Numbered from the stretch's first letter, positions 17,420-26,652 are shown. The stretch: 47,837 nucleotides of DNA from Bacteroidaceae bacterium (GCA_017522135.1 JAFXAB010000020.1:1-47837); one strand, 5' to 3'. The notes: generated from the sequence alone by a model not told the origin. A program made the numbers and translations.

Positions 17420-17431
17420 ATTTGTTTTTTT

Positions 17432-17860
17432 ATGAGCCACATAAAAGATTTACAACCCCTTACTCCGGTAGAGGAGTTTTCTGTATCGACGTTGAGTGAG
17501 TCTGTTCCGGCCGGATTTCCGTCGCCGGCGCAAGACCATGTTGAAGATGGTATAGACTTAAATCGGGAATTGATACGCCATCCGGCATCGACGTTTTGTG
17601 CCCGAGTTGCAGGTGACTCGATGCGTGACTGTGGTATTGACGATGGCGACTTGCTCATTATCGACAAGGCTTTGCCTCCCAAGGATGGTAGTGTGGCTGT
17701 CTGTTTTGTTGATGGCGAGTTTACGTTGAAACGCATCTCTATCCGCACCGATGGGGTGTGGCTTGAGCCGGCCAATCCTTTGTATCCTTCTTTGCATGTC
17801 ACCGAAGGCAGTAACTTTCAGGTGTGGGGTATTGTGTCGTATGTAGTTAAGAGTATGTAG
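17432..17860 (+). CDS. umuD: UmuD-like S24 autoprotease subunit of DNA polymerase V
   Basis: A 142-residue protein from the ATG at 17432. It has a likely self-cleavage site A27-G28 (SVPAGFPSPA), the nucleophile S63 in CARVAGDSMRDCGI and the base K100 in FTLKRI, as in LexA/UmuD S24 peptidases. There is no N-terminal DNA-binding domain, so this is UmuD rather than LexA. RecA-stimulated self-cleavage would convert it to UmuD', which joins UmuC for translesion synthesis. The umuC start lies 4 bp past the stop. Confidence 0.9.
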   Translation: MSHIKDLQPLTPVEEFSVSTLSESVPAGFPSPAQDHVEDGIDLNRELIRHPASTFCARVAGDSMRDCGIDDGDLLIIDKALPPKDGSVAVCFVDGEFTLKRISIRTDGVWLEPANPLYPSLHVTEGSNFQVWGIVSYVVKSM

Positions 17861-17864
17861 CGTG

Positions 17865-19133
17865 ATGTATGCCCTTGTAGATTGTAATAACTTTTTTGTT
17901 TCGTGCGAGCGGTTGTTCAATCCGTCTCTTAATGACCGTCCGGTTGTTGTATTCAGTGGCAACGACGGGTGTGTCATAGCACGCAGCAACGAAGCGAAGG
18001 CCTTGGGTATAGGTATGGGGCAGCCGGCATTTGAGTTGCGTGAACTCTTTGAGCGCGAGAAGGTAGCACTGTTTTCGTCCAATCATATTCTTTATGGCGA
18101 TATCTCGCGCAGGGTTATGTCGGTGTTGTCGCAATTCTCGCCCGAGGTGGAGGTGTATAGTATAGATGAAGCATTCCTTGTGCTTGATGGTATTACTATG
18201 CCCTATGGGGCCGAGGTATATGCTCGCACGATTGCCGAAACGGTGATGCGTTGTGTAGGTATTCCTGTAAGTGTGGGAATAGCGCCGACAAAGACCTTGG
18301 CGAAGATTGCTTCGCATAGGGCAAAGAAAATAGCACGTTATGGTGGGGTGTGTCATCTTGCTACTCCCGATCAGCAGGCCATTGCCTTGATGGAGTGTCC
18401 TATAGGTGACGTGTGGGGGATAGGAAGGCGACTCGCCCCTAAGTTGTTGGAGCAGGGTGTGTCTACGGCCTGGGATTTTAGCCGTTTGCCTCGTGAGCGT
18501 GTGCGCCGACTCTATACAGTAGAGGGTGAACGCACATGGCGTGAACTGAACGGGGAGGTGTGTTATAGTGTCGATGAATTGCCTGCAAGTAGGCTGTCTG
18601 TTACCGTCTCTCGCACCTTCGGACAAGCTGTTACTACCTTTGATGATGTGTATGAAGCTGTGGCCAATTTTACCTCGACGGCAGCACAACGCTTGCGTCG
18701 GCAAGGCTCGGCTGCGGGGGCTGTCATGGTTTTTGTTAAGGGACGAGGCTGTTCGCCCGGTTGTTATATGGGAGCGTTGCAATGTACCTTGCCTGTGGCA
18801 TCGGACAGTACCATCGAACTGTTGCAATATGCGCGCAAAGCACTTGTCGGGGTGTATAGGCGTGGAGAAGCCTACAAGAAAGCCGGCGTGATATTGCAAC
18901 ATATAGTACCTCGCGAACATGTGCAACTGAGTCTTTTCGATACAGTAGATAGGGAAAAGCATCATCGTTTAATGCAGGTGATGGATAGTGTCAATAAACA
19001 AGTGGGTAGCAAAGTGCTGCGATTGGGTGCCGAAAGCGGAAGACAGGTGTGGCAGGCTCAGCGCAGTCATCTGTCGCCCTGTTATACCACCTCATTTAGC
19101 GATATTCTGGTTGTGAAGGCTCATGAAAAATAG
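17865..19133 (+). CDS. umuC: Y-family DNA polymerase V catalytic subunit UmuC
   Basis: 422 residues from the ATG at 17865; a GTG codon directly before it is in frame. Family N-termini begin MYALVDCNNFF, supporting the ATG. The palm domain has the metal site DCNNFFVSCERLFNP and YSIDEAFLVL, and a fingers segment SNEAKALGIGMGQPAFE. Helix-hairpin-helix and little-finger domains follow, with the C-terminal UmuC extension. It performs error-prone bypass of DNA lesions with UmuD'2. Dicistronic with umuD. It converges on the TPR-HTH gene, whose stop is only 8 bp away. Confidence 0.93.
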   Translation: MYALVDCNNFFVSCERLFNPSLNDRPVVVFSGNDGCVIARSNEAKALGIGMGQPAFELRELFEREKVALFSSNHILYGDISRRVMSVLSQFSPEVEVYSIDEAFLVLDGITMPYGAEVYARTIAETVMRCVGIPVSVGIAPTKTLAKIASHRAKKIARYGGVCHLATPDQQAIALMECPIGDVWGIGRRLAPKLLEQGVSTAWDFSRLPRERVRRLYTVEGERTWRELNGEVCYSVDELPASRLSVTVSRTFGQAVTTFDDVYEAVANFTSTAAQRLRRQGSAAGAVMVFVKGRGCSPGCYMGALQCTLPVASDSTIELLQYARKALVGVYRRGEAYKKAGVILQHIVPREHVQLSLFDTVDREKHHRLMQVMDSVNKQVGSKVLRLGAESGRQVWQAQRSHLSPCYTTSFSDILVVKAHEK

Positions 19134-19141
19134 TATGTCAT

Positions 19142-20887
19142 TTATTCTGTAGCTTGCTGTGTGTTGTATTGGTCGAGAAAGGCAATGAGCGATGTGTCAT
19201 CGCCCGTAAGACCAAATTTTTGGCGCAAGCGTGAGCGTGCCACGTTAATACTACCCAGACTTTGATGTGTGATGTCGGATATCTCTTTTGTAGACATTTT
19301 CATGTGAATGAAGAGACACAGTTTGCGTTCGTTCTTGGTGAGATTGGGAAAATCTTTCAACAGATTTTCATAGAAGGCATTGTTACCTCCGGCAAGAGTC
19401 ATCTCTACCTCGGCCCATACGTTGCCCGACTTGGTGTTGTTTTGCAACCGATGAATGATATGGCGCAGTTGATTTTGCATTTCTCGATGGTTGCCTAACA
19501 TGGCAATTTTGCCCAGCTCCTCAGAGAGCTTATCTATATTGTTTTGTTCTTGATACTGTTGTAGTTTCTGTATCTTGATAATTTCGTTTTTATGATTAAG
19601 CTCTTGTTCGGTTTTGGCACGTTGCAATTCACGATTTCTTCGTTCAAGACGGTAGCGAGAATGTAGCAAGAGTCCTACTATCAATAGAATGATGATAGAG
19701 AGTGCGTAAAATATGGTAATGAGCCGGTTGTGTTCTTGTTGGCGTTGATATTGTTCCTCGCGACGCAAATGCTCTTGCTCGTTGCGCTCTATTTCCATGT
19801 TGCTTATAAGCTTTGACAATTCTACGATGTTTTGGCTGTTGTGTTGGCGAGTATAAGTTTCGGCAAAAGCCATGAGTGACTCGTAAGCCTCGCGAAAATG
19901 ACCCTCATTGTAGTATATATCTTGAAGGAGAAAGTATGAATGTACATTTTTTGTGTCAAAGTCGCCGTTGTTAAGTAGCGTAATAGAGTGTTTCAAGGCA
20001 TCAATGGCTTGTGACACCTTTCCGATATTGAGATAGTAAAATCCCAATGCCGAGTAGTAGTAGCCCTCTTCTTTAAAGTTGGTAATCAGCGACTTGGCTT
20101 GGTCTAAGTAAAACTCTGTATTGTCAAAGTTTTCAAAGACAAATTCTTGCATTGCTACATTGAGATATACGTTTAGCAATTGGTCGTTAAAGCCATATTG
20201 AGTGCAAATATTTTCGCAACGTTTGAGTATGTCATCCACATCATCGGGTGTCAATTCGTAGTTGAATCGGTTATTAAGGGCTCGCACGCATTGGTGCGCT
20301 TCTTCGCGGTTGTTGTAGCTTTGTGCAACACGATTGTTATATTCAAGTGCTTGCTCTTGATTGTGATTGTAGAAGTAATCGACTTGTTCCATGGCCAAGT
20401 ATGCTTCTCGTACAATCGTCGAATCGCCTATTGCTCTGCCACCCTCAAGTGCCTTTACGCTATGACTGAAAGAGTTGTGATAATCGCCGTTGCGCAAATA
20501 TAAGCGACTCAATAATGCATGTGAACGTGTCATGCCCAGGAGGTTGTTCATGGCTTGGTATACGCTGTAGGCTCGTAATCGGTGATATAATGCCTTGTCA
20601 TATTTGTAAAGAGTGTTTTCGCAGTATTCCGACATAAAATCATGTAGAGTGGCAACATCTTCCCCAACAACGGTGCTGTCGAGGTCGGCAAGAATTTGCT
20701 CGGCATATTTGTAGGCAATATCTCTATCGGTAGTACGTTGCTCCATGAATTTCTCCATATTGTAGGCCATCGTTTTTGATGAAAATTGTTGAGCATCGGT
20801 GGTGTTTATAACCAATGATAATATCCATATAATGGCAAAAATGACTGTGCGTGTGTGGGTGAAAATGTTATATTGTCTAACTTGCAT
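19142..20887 (-). CDS. Transmembrane TPR regulator with C-terminal LuxR-like HTH
   Basis: A 581-residue protein from the ATG at 20887. It has an N-terminal signal/anchor (TVIFAIIWILSLVINTTDA), then an extracytoplasmic helical region with several TPR-like repeats (about residues 40-370). A Glu/Gln/Arg-rich coiled coil and a membrane helix (TIFYALSIIILLIVGLLLH, about 392-411) follow, then a cytoplasmic coiled coil. It ends in an HTH of LuxR type: LTKNERKLCLFIHMKMSTKEISDITHQS...VARSRLRQKFG. This is a one-component membrane regulator common in Bacteroidetes; the TPR part would sense or bind something in the periplasm. It is transcribed away from the three-lipoprotein operon, with a 10-bp dyad between them, so control of that operon is a reasonable inference. 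Signal unknown. Confidence 0.8.
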   Translation of the reverse strand: MQVRQYNIFTHTRTVIFAIIWILSLVINTTDAQQFSSKTMAYNMEKFMEQRTTDRDIAYKYAEQILADLDSTVVGEDVATLHDFMSEYCENTLYKYDKALYHRLRAYSVYQAMNNLLGMTRSHALLSRLYLRNGDYHNSFSHSVKALEGGRAIGDSTIVREAYLAMEQVDYFYNHNQEQALEYNNRVAQSYNNREEAHQCVRALNNRFNYELTPDDVDDILKRCENICTQYGFNDQLLNVYLNVAMQEFVFENFDNTEFYLDQAKSLITNFKEEGYYYSALGFYYLNIGKVSQAIDALKHSITLLNNGDFDTKNVHSYFLLQDIYYNEGHFREAYESLMAFAETYTRQHNSQNIVELSKLISNMEIERNEQEHLRREEQYQRQQEHNRLITIFYALSIIILLIVGLLLHSRYRLERRNRELQRAKTEQELNHKNEIIKIQKLQQYQEQNNIDKLSEELGKIAMLGNHREMQNQLRHIIHRLQNNTKSGNVWAEVEMTLAGGNNAFYENLLKDFPNLTKNERKLCLFIHMKMSTKEISDITHQSLGSINVARSRLRQKFGLTGDDTSLIAFLDQYNTQQATE

Positions 20888-20917
20888 ATAATAAGAGTGT
20901 TAGTTTAAAATGTATCA

Positions 20918-20925
20918 CAAATGTA
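20918..20925 (-). promoter_or_regulatory. -7 box of the TPR-HTH regulator gene
   Basis: The minus strand reads TACATTTG, an exact TAnnTTTG match, 30 nt upstream of the regulator ATG. No TTG occurs at -33; that region is instead occupied by the inverted repeat at 20939-20967. Confidence 0.5.
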
Positions 20926-20938
20926 ATGATAATATTTC

Positions 20939-20967
20939 AAAATGTTATGCTAAAATAATAACATTTT
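20939..20967. promoter_or_regulatory. 10-bp inverted repeat between divergent genes (operator candidate)
   Basis: AAAATGTTAT (20939-20948) and ATAACATTTT (20958-20967) are perfect inverted arms around a 9-bp spacer. The dyad lies between the -7 boxes of the TPR-HTH gene and the lipoprotein operon, centred about 40 and 53 bp upstream of the expected starts. That is typical placement for an activator site, and both promoters lack a clear -33 element. Confidence 0.5.
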
Positions 20968-20992
20968 ATCTATTTCCTTCTATTTTGATTTC

Positions 20993-21000
20993 TAAATTTG
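20993..21000 (+). promoter_or_regulatory. -7 box of the three-lipoprotein operon
   Basis: TAAATTTG is an exact -7 match, 41 nt upstream of the first lipoprotein ATG at 21042. No TTG is found 19-20 bp upstream, which suggests activator-dependent transcription. Confidence 0.5.
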
Positions 21001-21041
21001 CGTAGAAAACGGCTCGTAAACCAATTAATACCTATAAAAAC

Positions 21042-22448
21042 ATGAAGAAAATATTATTTACTGTCTGTGCAGTTTTGGCACTTCTTTCCTTTGCCGGATG
21101 TGAAAAGGAACCTCCTGTAACCAACGACGGTGGTGATGACCCTATTGTTAATCCTCAGGATACAACCGATGTGTCTGACCCTGAAGAACCAGAACTCTTA
21201 TTTGAAATAAGTGTTCAAGAAGATAAACTTGCAGCTTATACGGTTACATTCGATATAAAACCTTCTGACAAGACAAGACGATATTACTATGATGTCATAT
21301 CCAAAGAACGGTTTGCCGAAGTAGACATTACTACTCTTAAAAAAGAGGTGGAAGAAGGTGCCGAGAAGTTATCGGAACTTACCGGTACTCCTTATAAAGA
21401 GGTCATTGCCTCGATGCTCACAAAGGGCGACAATCTCAATGTGCTGAGTAATGCCGGCTATCGTCCCGAATGTGATTTTTATATCTATGCCTTTTATTGG
21501 GATGCCTCGAATAACGAGGAGATATGTATATGTGAGTTTTCAACGCCTGCTGTTCAAATCTCAAACGAGCGCGTAGAACTTGCTGCTGAGGTCGATACAT
21601 ACTCGATGGTAGTAGATGTTACACCCTCGGGAGGTGTTACAGAATATTGGTACTATTTTGCCGAGCGTAGCAAGGCCGAGGCTATGTTGGCCGGTCTTGA
21701 AGATGAAAATGCCTATTTGTCTTTCCATGCCATGAATGTGGGTATGCGCAAGGAGGAGGCCGAATCTATCGAACACAAGGGCTTGAAACCTGCTACAGAA
21801 TATATGGTACTCGTCATGGCTATAGATGAGCAATACAATCGTTTTGTAGTAAGCGAAGTGTTTACAACTGCCGAGGAACAAGCGCAACAACGTGTCGAGT
21901 CGGAGTTATTTGAACTGTTACTTGGTGAGTGGGAGGGTACGCAAGCTATTACAGACTTGTATGAAGGCCCTGTGACAAGTAAATTTACCGTAAATATCTT
22001 ATCATCAGTCGAAGACTACGACTATGACTATCGTGCCATGAATCAGCTTGTGGCCACAGTCGATGGATGGTGCAATATACCTTATTACGGTGTCAATGCG
22101 CTCATTGATGAGGGTATAGAAGATGCCGAGAACAAATGGGGACCTAAGTGGGTGTTTAACATTGCCGAAGGTGATGTCGTAACGATGGATGGCCGGGCTC
22201 GCAACTCTGTAGTCGGATGGCTGTTCTTTGGCGATTGTTATATGCTCAGCAACTCGTCTGATGGTTCGAAGATATATGATGATACCGACTTTGAGGTCGT
22301 TGTTTCTAACGATTACAATACCATAACTATTCAATCTCCTGCCTCTATGGGTGATGTATATCCCGGCTTGTGCTATAATTTCGAAGGCTTTGGTTGGATG
22401 GGATATTACTATGGATGTAGCGAAATTGTCTTGGTGCGTAAGAAATAA
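21042..22448 (+). CDS. Surface lipoprotein with Fn3-like domains (first of three)
   Basis: A 468-residue protein with an SPII signal MKKILFTVCAVLALLSFAGC, so lipidation is expected on C20. An acidic, Pro/Asp-rich linker follows (about residues 21-50), as in exported Bacteroidetes lipoproteins. Two Fn3-like beta domains come next (about 52-165 and 170-275, each ending in an ATEYMVLVMA-type strand). The last ~180 residues form a separate domain beginning LLGEWEGTQAITD, a lipocalin/DUF-like start, with many aromatics. No catalytic motif is recognised. It heads an operon with two similarly built lipoproteins (20 and 24 bp gaps). Function unknown; surface binding or adhesion is a guess. Confidence 0.75.
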   Translation: MKKILFTVCAVLALLSFAGCEKEPPVTNDGGDDPIVNPQDTTDVSDPEEPELLFEISVQEDKLAAYTVTFDIKPSDKTRRYYYDVISKERFAEVDITTLKKEVEEGAEKLSELTGTPYKEVIASMLTKGDNLNVLSNAGYRPECDFYIYAFYWDASNNEEICICEFSTPAVQISNERVELAAEVDTYSMVVDVTPSGGVTEYWYYFAERSKAEAMLAGLEDENAYLSFHAMNVGMRKEEAESIEHKGLKPATEYMVLVMAIDEQYNRFVVSEVFTTAEEQAQQRVESELFELLLGEWEGTQAITDLYEGPVTSKFTVNILSSVEDYDYDYRAMNQLVATVDGWCNIPYYGVNALIDEGIEDAENKWGPKWVFNIAEGDVVTMDGRARNSVVGWLFFGDCYMLSNSSDGSKIYDDTDFEVVVSNDYNTITIQSPASMGDVYPGLCYNFEGFGWMGYYYGCSEIVLVRKK

Positions 22449-22468
22449 ACACATTAATATATAATATC

Positions 22469-24700
22469 ATGAAAAAGATTACTTTGCTTTTATTGGCAAC
22501 ATTGACCCTTGGTCTTTATAGTTGCGAGAAAGATCCCGTTGTAGATCCTACGGATGAAGAACAGCCGGCTATAACATTGGAAAAGTATGCCGAAGACATC
22601 AACTCCCTGACATTCAAGGTCGCTACAACCCATGTTACTAAGGCGTGTTATATGATTCTTGGCAATGAAGAAACGGTACCCGGACTTGAAACAATATTTG
22701 CCGAAGGTACCGAGATAGAACTTGACGATAAAGGTGTTGCCACCGTTGTAGCCGAAAATCTTCAGGCCGAGACAAGTTATCAGATTGTTGCCGTTGCCAA
22801 GAACATAACCAAAATGGCAGGCTCGAATACACTCTATATGACAACCAAATCTCTCGATGACCTTATCGTATCGGCCGAGATTGTACAAGTTGATCACGAA
22901 AAGATGAATTTCCGCGTAAACTCTACCAATGCCGAGAAAATCTCTTATGTTGTGATGCTTGCCTCTAAGGAGACACCTTCTGTGTCGTATGTTCTGCTCA
23001 ATGGCGAGTCGGTCGAGGTGGGAAGTAAAGAGTCGGTCGAGGTAACCGGCTTGGAGTGTTCTACCGATTATAAACTTCTTGTTGCTGCCGAAGGTGCTGG
23101 CCAGACAACAATGATAGAGCCTATAGACTTTAAAACAGAAGATGACCCCACGCTGGTTATCAAGCACGAGTATACCCGTGCCCGTGGCACAAAGTATAGT
23201 TCGTCTTACTTTATGATGTTCTCGTATGAGGACCCTGCCGAGGAAGATAACTTTGCTTATAATGATATGACGTTGAGTCTCGATTTCTATGGCGATCCTG
23301 CAAAGGACTATCTCCCTGCCGGTACTTATGAAGTTAAGGAGTCGACCGACCCCGATTGTATCAGTTCTTATCGCTACTCTACGTATGGATATGACAATGG
23401 TGTCCAGCTCAAGAGTGGTCATGCTATAGTGAGCATCGATCCTGAAACAAAAGCCTATTCATTCGAGATAGACCTTTATCTTAAGGATGGTCGTCACTTG
23501 CAAGCTACATATAATGGCGATGTGGACAATATGCCGGTTATTGATGTTACAACTATTACCACAACATTCAGTACAGCATCGGCCTCTACAACCGATGATG
23601 GCCAAAATTGGATATTAAATCTTGCCGATGTCGATGGTAATAAGGCTCAGTTTAATATTTGTAACGCATTCAAGTCGCCCTATCTTGTCAATAATGCATA
23701 TACTATCAATACATCGGAAGAGGCTGATGCCGATGAGATAGTTCCTTCTCAATTTGATGCTGCAACATCGTTCTTTACGGTTGCCGGTGAGTCGGAGGCA
23801 TCAAAATTCCTTACCGGTACGCTACATGTAGACATTGACTGGGATATGCAAAAGTATATGTTGGCTTTCTATGGTACCTTGGAGGGCAACTATGTAGTGG
23901 AAGCTAAGTATGAAGGTGCTATTGATGGCATTTCACTCGCGCAATCGGATGAGATTATCGAGGTGATACTCAATTCGGCTTCGGCAACCATGTATGGCGA
24001 CAATACCAATTGGTATATGACTTTTGCTCAAACAGTAGATGGTGTAGAGAATTACAAACTTGTATTGGATGTGTATTCTCCGGCATCGGAGTACCTTCCT
24101 GCGGGTTATTATCGCTTGAATAATAGCGAAGATGGTCGTTATCTGGGTGTAGATGGTACTTCATTAAGAGTAGCCGGAGAAAATCAGTACAGTGCAACAG
24201 ATGCCAATGCTTCGGTGAGTATAGATATGGCTGCCAAGACCTATTCTTTTGACATATCTTTCAAGATTGAAGATGGACGTATCTTCAAGCTGTCGTATAC
24301 CGGCGAAGTAAATGGCATGCCTATTACCGACCCGCAAGATGTGCCCGACGACATCCAATGGACTACTTTTTCTGCGCGTAAATGGTATTCGGACAATTGG
24401 GCATTGACAATTAAGAGTGCCGATGAACAATATACTATGGTATTTGACATGCGCACCGGTGACAGTGAGGCCAATTATATTGTTTCCGGAGAGTATACAA
24501 TAGGCACTTCGGGTCAATACATAGATGGTTATTATAGCGAATTTAATGGCAATAAGAATGCCTATAAAGAAGCCCTATTGAATATTACATATAACGAGAC
24601 CGAGCAAACTTACGATATAGATTTCAACGTAACACTCAACGACGATCGTAATTTTACAGGTACGTATAGTGGCGTTGTAGCGGGTTCGCCTGCCGAGTAA
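22469..24700 (+). CDS. Surface lipoprotein with four tandem ~125-residue beta repeats
   Basis: A 743-residue protein with SPII signal MKKITLLLLATLTLGLYSC (lipid on C19) and a Pro/Asp/Glu linker. Two Fn3-like domains (about 35-130 and 132-225) are followed by four tandem repeats (about 225-362, 363-495, 496-626, 627-743). Each repeat has a 'YLPAGxY' type turn (clear in repeats 1 and 3, degenerate in 2 and 4), a segment like AxVSIDxxxKTYSFDI, then 'DGRxxxxxYxGxVxGMP'. Repeat 2 is the most divergent. No enzyme motif is recognised. It is the middle gene of the operon. The repeats may form a rod or multivalent binding surface; that is inference. Confidence 0.75.
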   Translation: MKKITLLLLATLTLGLYSCEKDPVVDPTDEEQPAITLEKYAEDINSLTFKVATTHVTKACYMILGNEETVPGLETIFAEGTEIELDDKGVATVVAENLQAETSYQIVAVAKNITKMAGSNTLYMTTKSLDDLIVSAEIVQVDHEKMNFRVNSTNAEKISYVVMLASKETPSVSYVLLNGESVEVGSKESVEVTGLECSTDYKLLVAAEGAGQTTMIEPIDFKTEDDPTLVIKHEYTRARGTKYSSSYFMMFSYEDPAEEDNFAYNDMTLSLDFYGDPAKDYLPAGTYEVKESTDPDCISSYRYSTYGYDNGVQLKSGHAIVSIDPETKAYSFEIDLYLKDGRHLQATYNGDVDNMPVIDVTTITTTFSTASASTTDDGQNWILNLADVDGNKAQFNICNAFKSPYLVNNAYTINTSEEADADEIVPSQFDAATSFFTVAGESEASKFLTGTLHVDIDWDMQKYMLAFYGTLEGNYVVEAKYEGAIDGISLAQSDEIIEVILNSASATMYGDNTNWYMTFAQTVDGVENYKLVLDVYSPASEYLPAGYYRLNNSEDGRYLGVDGTSLRVAGENQYSATDANASVSIDMAAKTYSFDISFKIEDGRIFKLSYTGEVNGMPITDPQDVPDDIQWTTFSARKWYSDNWALTIKSADEQYTMVFDMRTGDSEANYIVSGEYTIGTSGQYIDGYYSEFNGNKNAYKEALLNITYNETEQTYDIDFNVTLNDDRNFTGTYSGVVAGSPAE

Positions 24701-24724
24701 TCATAACACAATACATATTATATT

Positions 24725-26638
24725 ATGACAAAAAATATTTGGTTAAAGATAATGTGTTCTGTGGCTGCTCTTGCACTCTTTGCGGGGTGCAAGGGTGATG
24801 AGCCACTTGCCGACCCACAAGAGAGTGAACTCACTCTCTTGCAGACCGTCGTCGAGGTAAGTGCCGATGGTGGACACTTTGAAGTAGGATACGAACTGAA
24901 GAATCCTTCGACCGATGGCACGCTTACGATAAACAGTGAGGGGCATGATTGGGTGAAGAATATCGTGATAAAAGATAGTGTCATAGCCTTTGATGTAGAT
25001 GAGAGCTATGAAAAAAGTGAACGAAGCAGTCGCATAGAGTTGCTATATCCGGGTGTGTACCCAAATCCTACAATTTTAGTGAAACAAAGTGTTGGAAAAG
25101 AGTATTCTATCAAAATAGACCTCGTATCGGCCGCTGCAACAACTATTACGTTAGATGTTATCCCTCAGGATAAGAATATGCCTTATGTGTTTATTCTTGG
25201 TAATGGTGAGTATATCAAGTCCAATGGTCTTATGGAAGATGATGAGGCTCTCTGGGCAAGTGATATGGAGATTTTTGAGAGCTTTGCCACAGCCTTCGGA
25301 GGTAATGTGTCGGATGCTGTCAAAGCCTTTATGTACGAGGGTGAGCTTTTGTCTCACCAAATCCGAGAGGTTACTCCCAATACCGAGTATGTAGCCTATG
25401 CCTATGGTTTCGACAATGAAACAATGAAGCCTACGACCGAAATATCGCGCCTTCTCGTTAAGACTTCCGATATTGACGAATACACGCTACATTTTGATTT
25501 TGAAGTAGAGGTTAATGGTCCCAATGTGGCGATAGACGTTACTCCACAAGGTTATGATGGATATTTCTTCTATGGCGTGTTCTGGGCCAAGGATGTACCT
25601 CCCGGTACATCACCCGAGCGATTGCGTGCTCTGTGTGAGGCCGATTGGGAGCAGTATAAAGGTCAATACTCTTCATTCTTTGATAGCACCGAAGAGGGCT
25701 TACACTTTATTTTCAATGAGTTGGCCTATAAGGGTACAGCTCATTTGGAGACCGAGCTGGATGCCAATACCGAGTTTGTACTATGGGCTTTTGGTATGAA
25801 TGATGAGGCATTGCTCAATACCGTGCCCGAGACTTATTACTTCTCTACCGGTGATGTTGTCGCCTCGAATAATCAATTTACGCTTTCGGTCGAAAATCTT
25901 CATCCTCGCAAGGCTACAGTGAACGTGACAACAACCAATGACGACCCGTATGTTGCAACACTTGTTACCGCCGACCGCTTTGCCAATATGAGTGATGACG
26001 ATATAGTTCAATATATTATCAACAACTTTAATGTCCAATATGCGTCGGGCGATATGAGTGAGACAGCGACAGGTCTTATACCCTCGACCGATTACGAATT
26101 GCTCGTGTTTGGATGTCAAGCAGGAGCTCCAACCACTGCTTTGCAACGCTTGAAATTCACAACTCCTCAAGTCGTTTATGCCAACCTTGACTTCTCTTTG
26201 GATATAGGCTATTACTATAATGGTACCGAAGTAGCCATGATTAATCCCGATTATGCTGTTTTTGCCGATTATGCTATCGTCAATATAATGGCCAATGTCG
26301 ATGATGAGGCTGTAAACTTCTATTTCACAGCTTTAGATGCCAATACTTTTGCTTCATATACTTATGAAGAGATTGTTGCAGGTCTTGTGTCGGAAGGTGC
26401 GGCAGAAGTAGAAGGTAGCTATGCATGGGAATTTGACGTGCCATATATATTCTTTGGCGTTGCCGAGGATAGCGATGGCAATTATACCGAGCTATGGACT
26501 TCAAAGGAGATTGTCTTTACAATGGACGGTTGTTCTCCTGCCGAAGAGTTTTTCGAGGGGATGGAAGGAGCACCTTTACGCCCCAATAAAGGTCGTACTA
26601 CAGTGCCGTTGAAGACAATGTTGTCGGTAGAACAATAA
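24725..26638 (+). CDS. Surface lipoprotein with BACON-like and Fn3-like domains (third of three)
   Basis: A 637-residue protein with an SPII signal MTKNIWLKIMCSVAALALFAGC (lipid on C22). Residues about 35-120 resemble a BACON domain: VVEVSADGGHFEVGYELKNP, then HDWVKNIVIKDSVIAFDVDE and RSSRIELLYPG. Beyond this are three or four beta domains with Fn3-like ends (TEYVAYAYGFDNE, TEFVLWAFGMND, TDYELLVFGCQAG). The tail is basic (LRPNKGRTTVPLK). BACON domains in Bacteroidetes are linked to glycan or host-surface binding. It closes the operon before a bidirectional terminator. No catalytic residues recognised. Confidence 0.75.
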   Translation: MTKNIWLKIMCSVAALALFAGCKGDEPLADPQESELTLLQTVVEVSADGGHFEVGYELKNPSTDGTLTINSEGHDWVKNIVIKDSVIAFDVDESYEKSERSSRIELLYPGVYPNPTILVKQSVGKEYSIKIDLVSAAATTITLDVIPQDKNMPYVFILGNGEYIKSNGLMEDDEALWASDMEIFESFATAFGGNVSDAVKAFMYEGELLSHQIREVTPNTEYVAYAYGFDNETMKPTTEISRLLVKTSDIDEYTLHFDFEVEVNGPNVAIDVTPQGYDGYFFYGVFWAKDVPPGTSPERLRALCEADWEQYKGQYSSFFDSTEEGLHFIFNELAYKGTAHLETELDANTEFVLWAFGMNDEALLNTVPETYYFSTGDVVASNNQFTLSVENLHPRKATVNVTTTNDDPYVATLVTADRFANMSDDDIVQYIINNFNVQYASGDMSETATGLIPSTDYELLVFGCQAGAPTTALQRLKFTTPQVVYANLDFSLDIGYYYNGTEVAMINPDYAVFADYAIVNIMANVDDEAVNFYFTALDANTFASYTYEEIVAGLVSEGAAEVEGSYAWEFDVPYIFFGVAEDSDGNYTELWTSKEIVFTMDGCSPAEEFFEGMEGAPLRPNKGRTTVPLKTMLSVEQ

Positions 26639-26652
26639 CAAGTGACAATGCC

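Noticed and set aside
17847..18965. 372-codon open frame on the minus strand opposite umuC
   Set aside because: It is antisense to a clearly conserved polymerase gene, has no recognisable domain and an implausible His/Thr-rich composition.
22490..23422. 310-codon minus-strand frame opposite the second lipoprotein
   Set aside because: Antisense to a signal-peptide-bearing gene in an operon; composition not protein-like.
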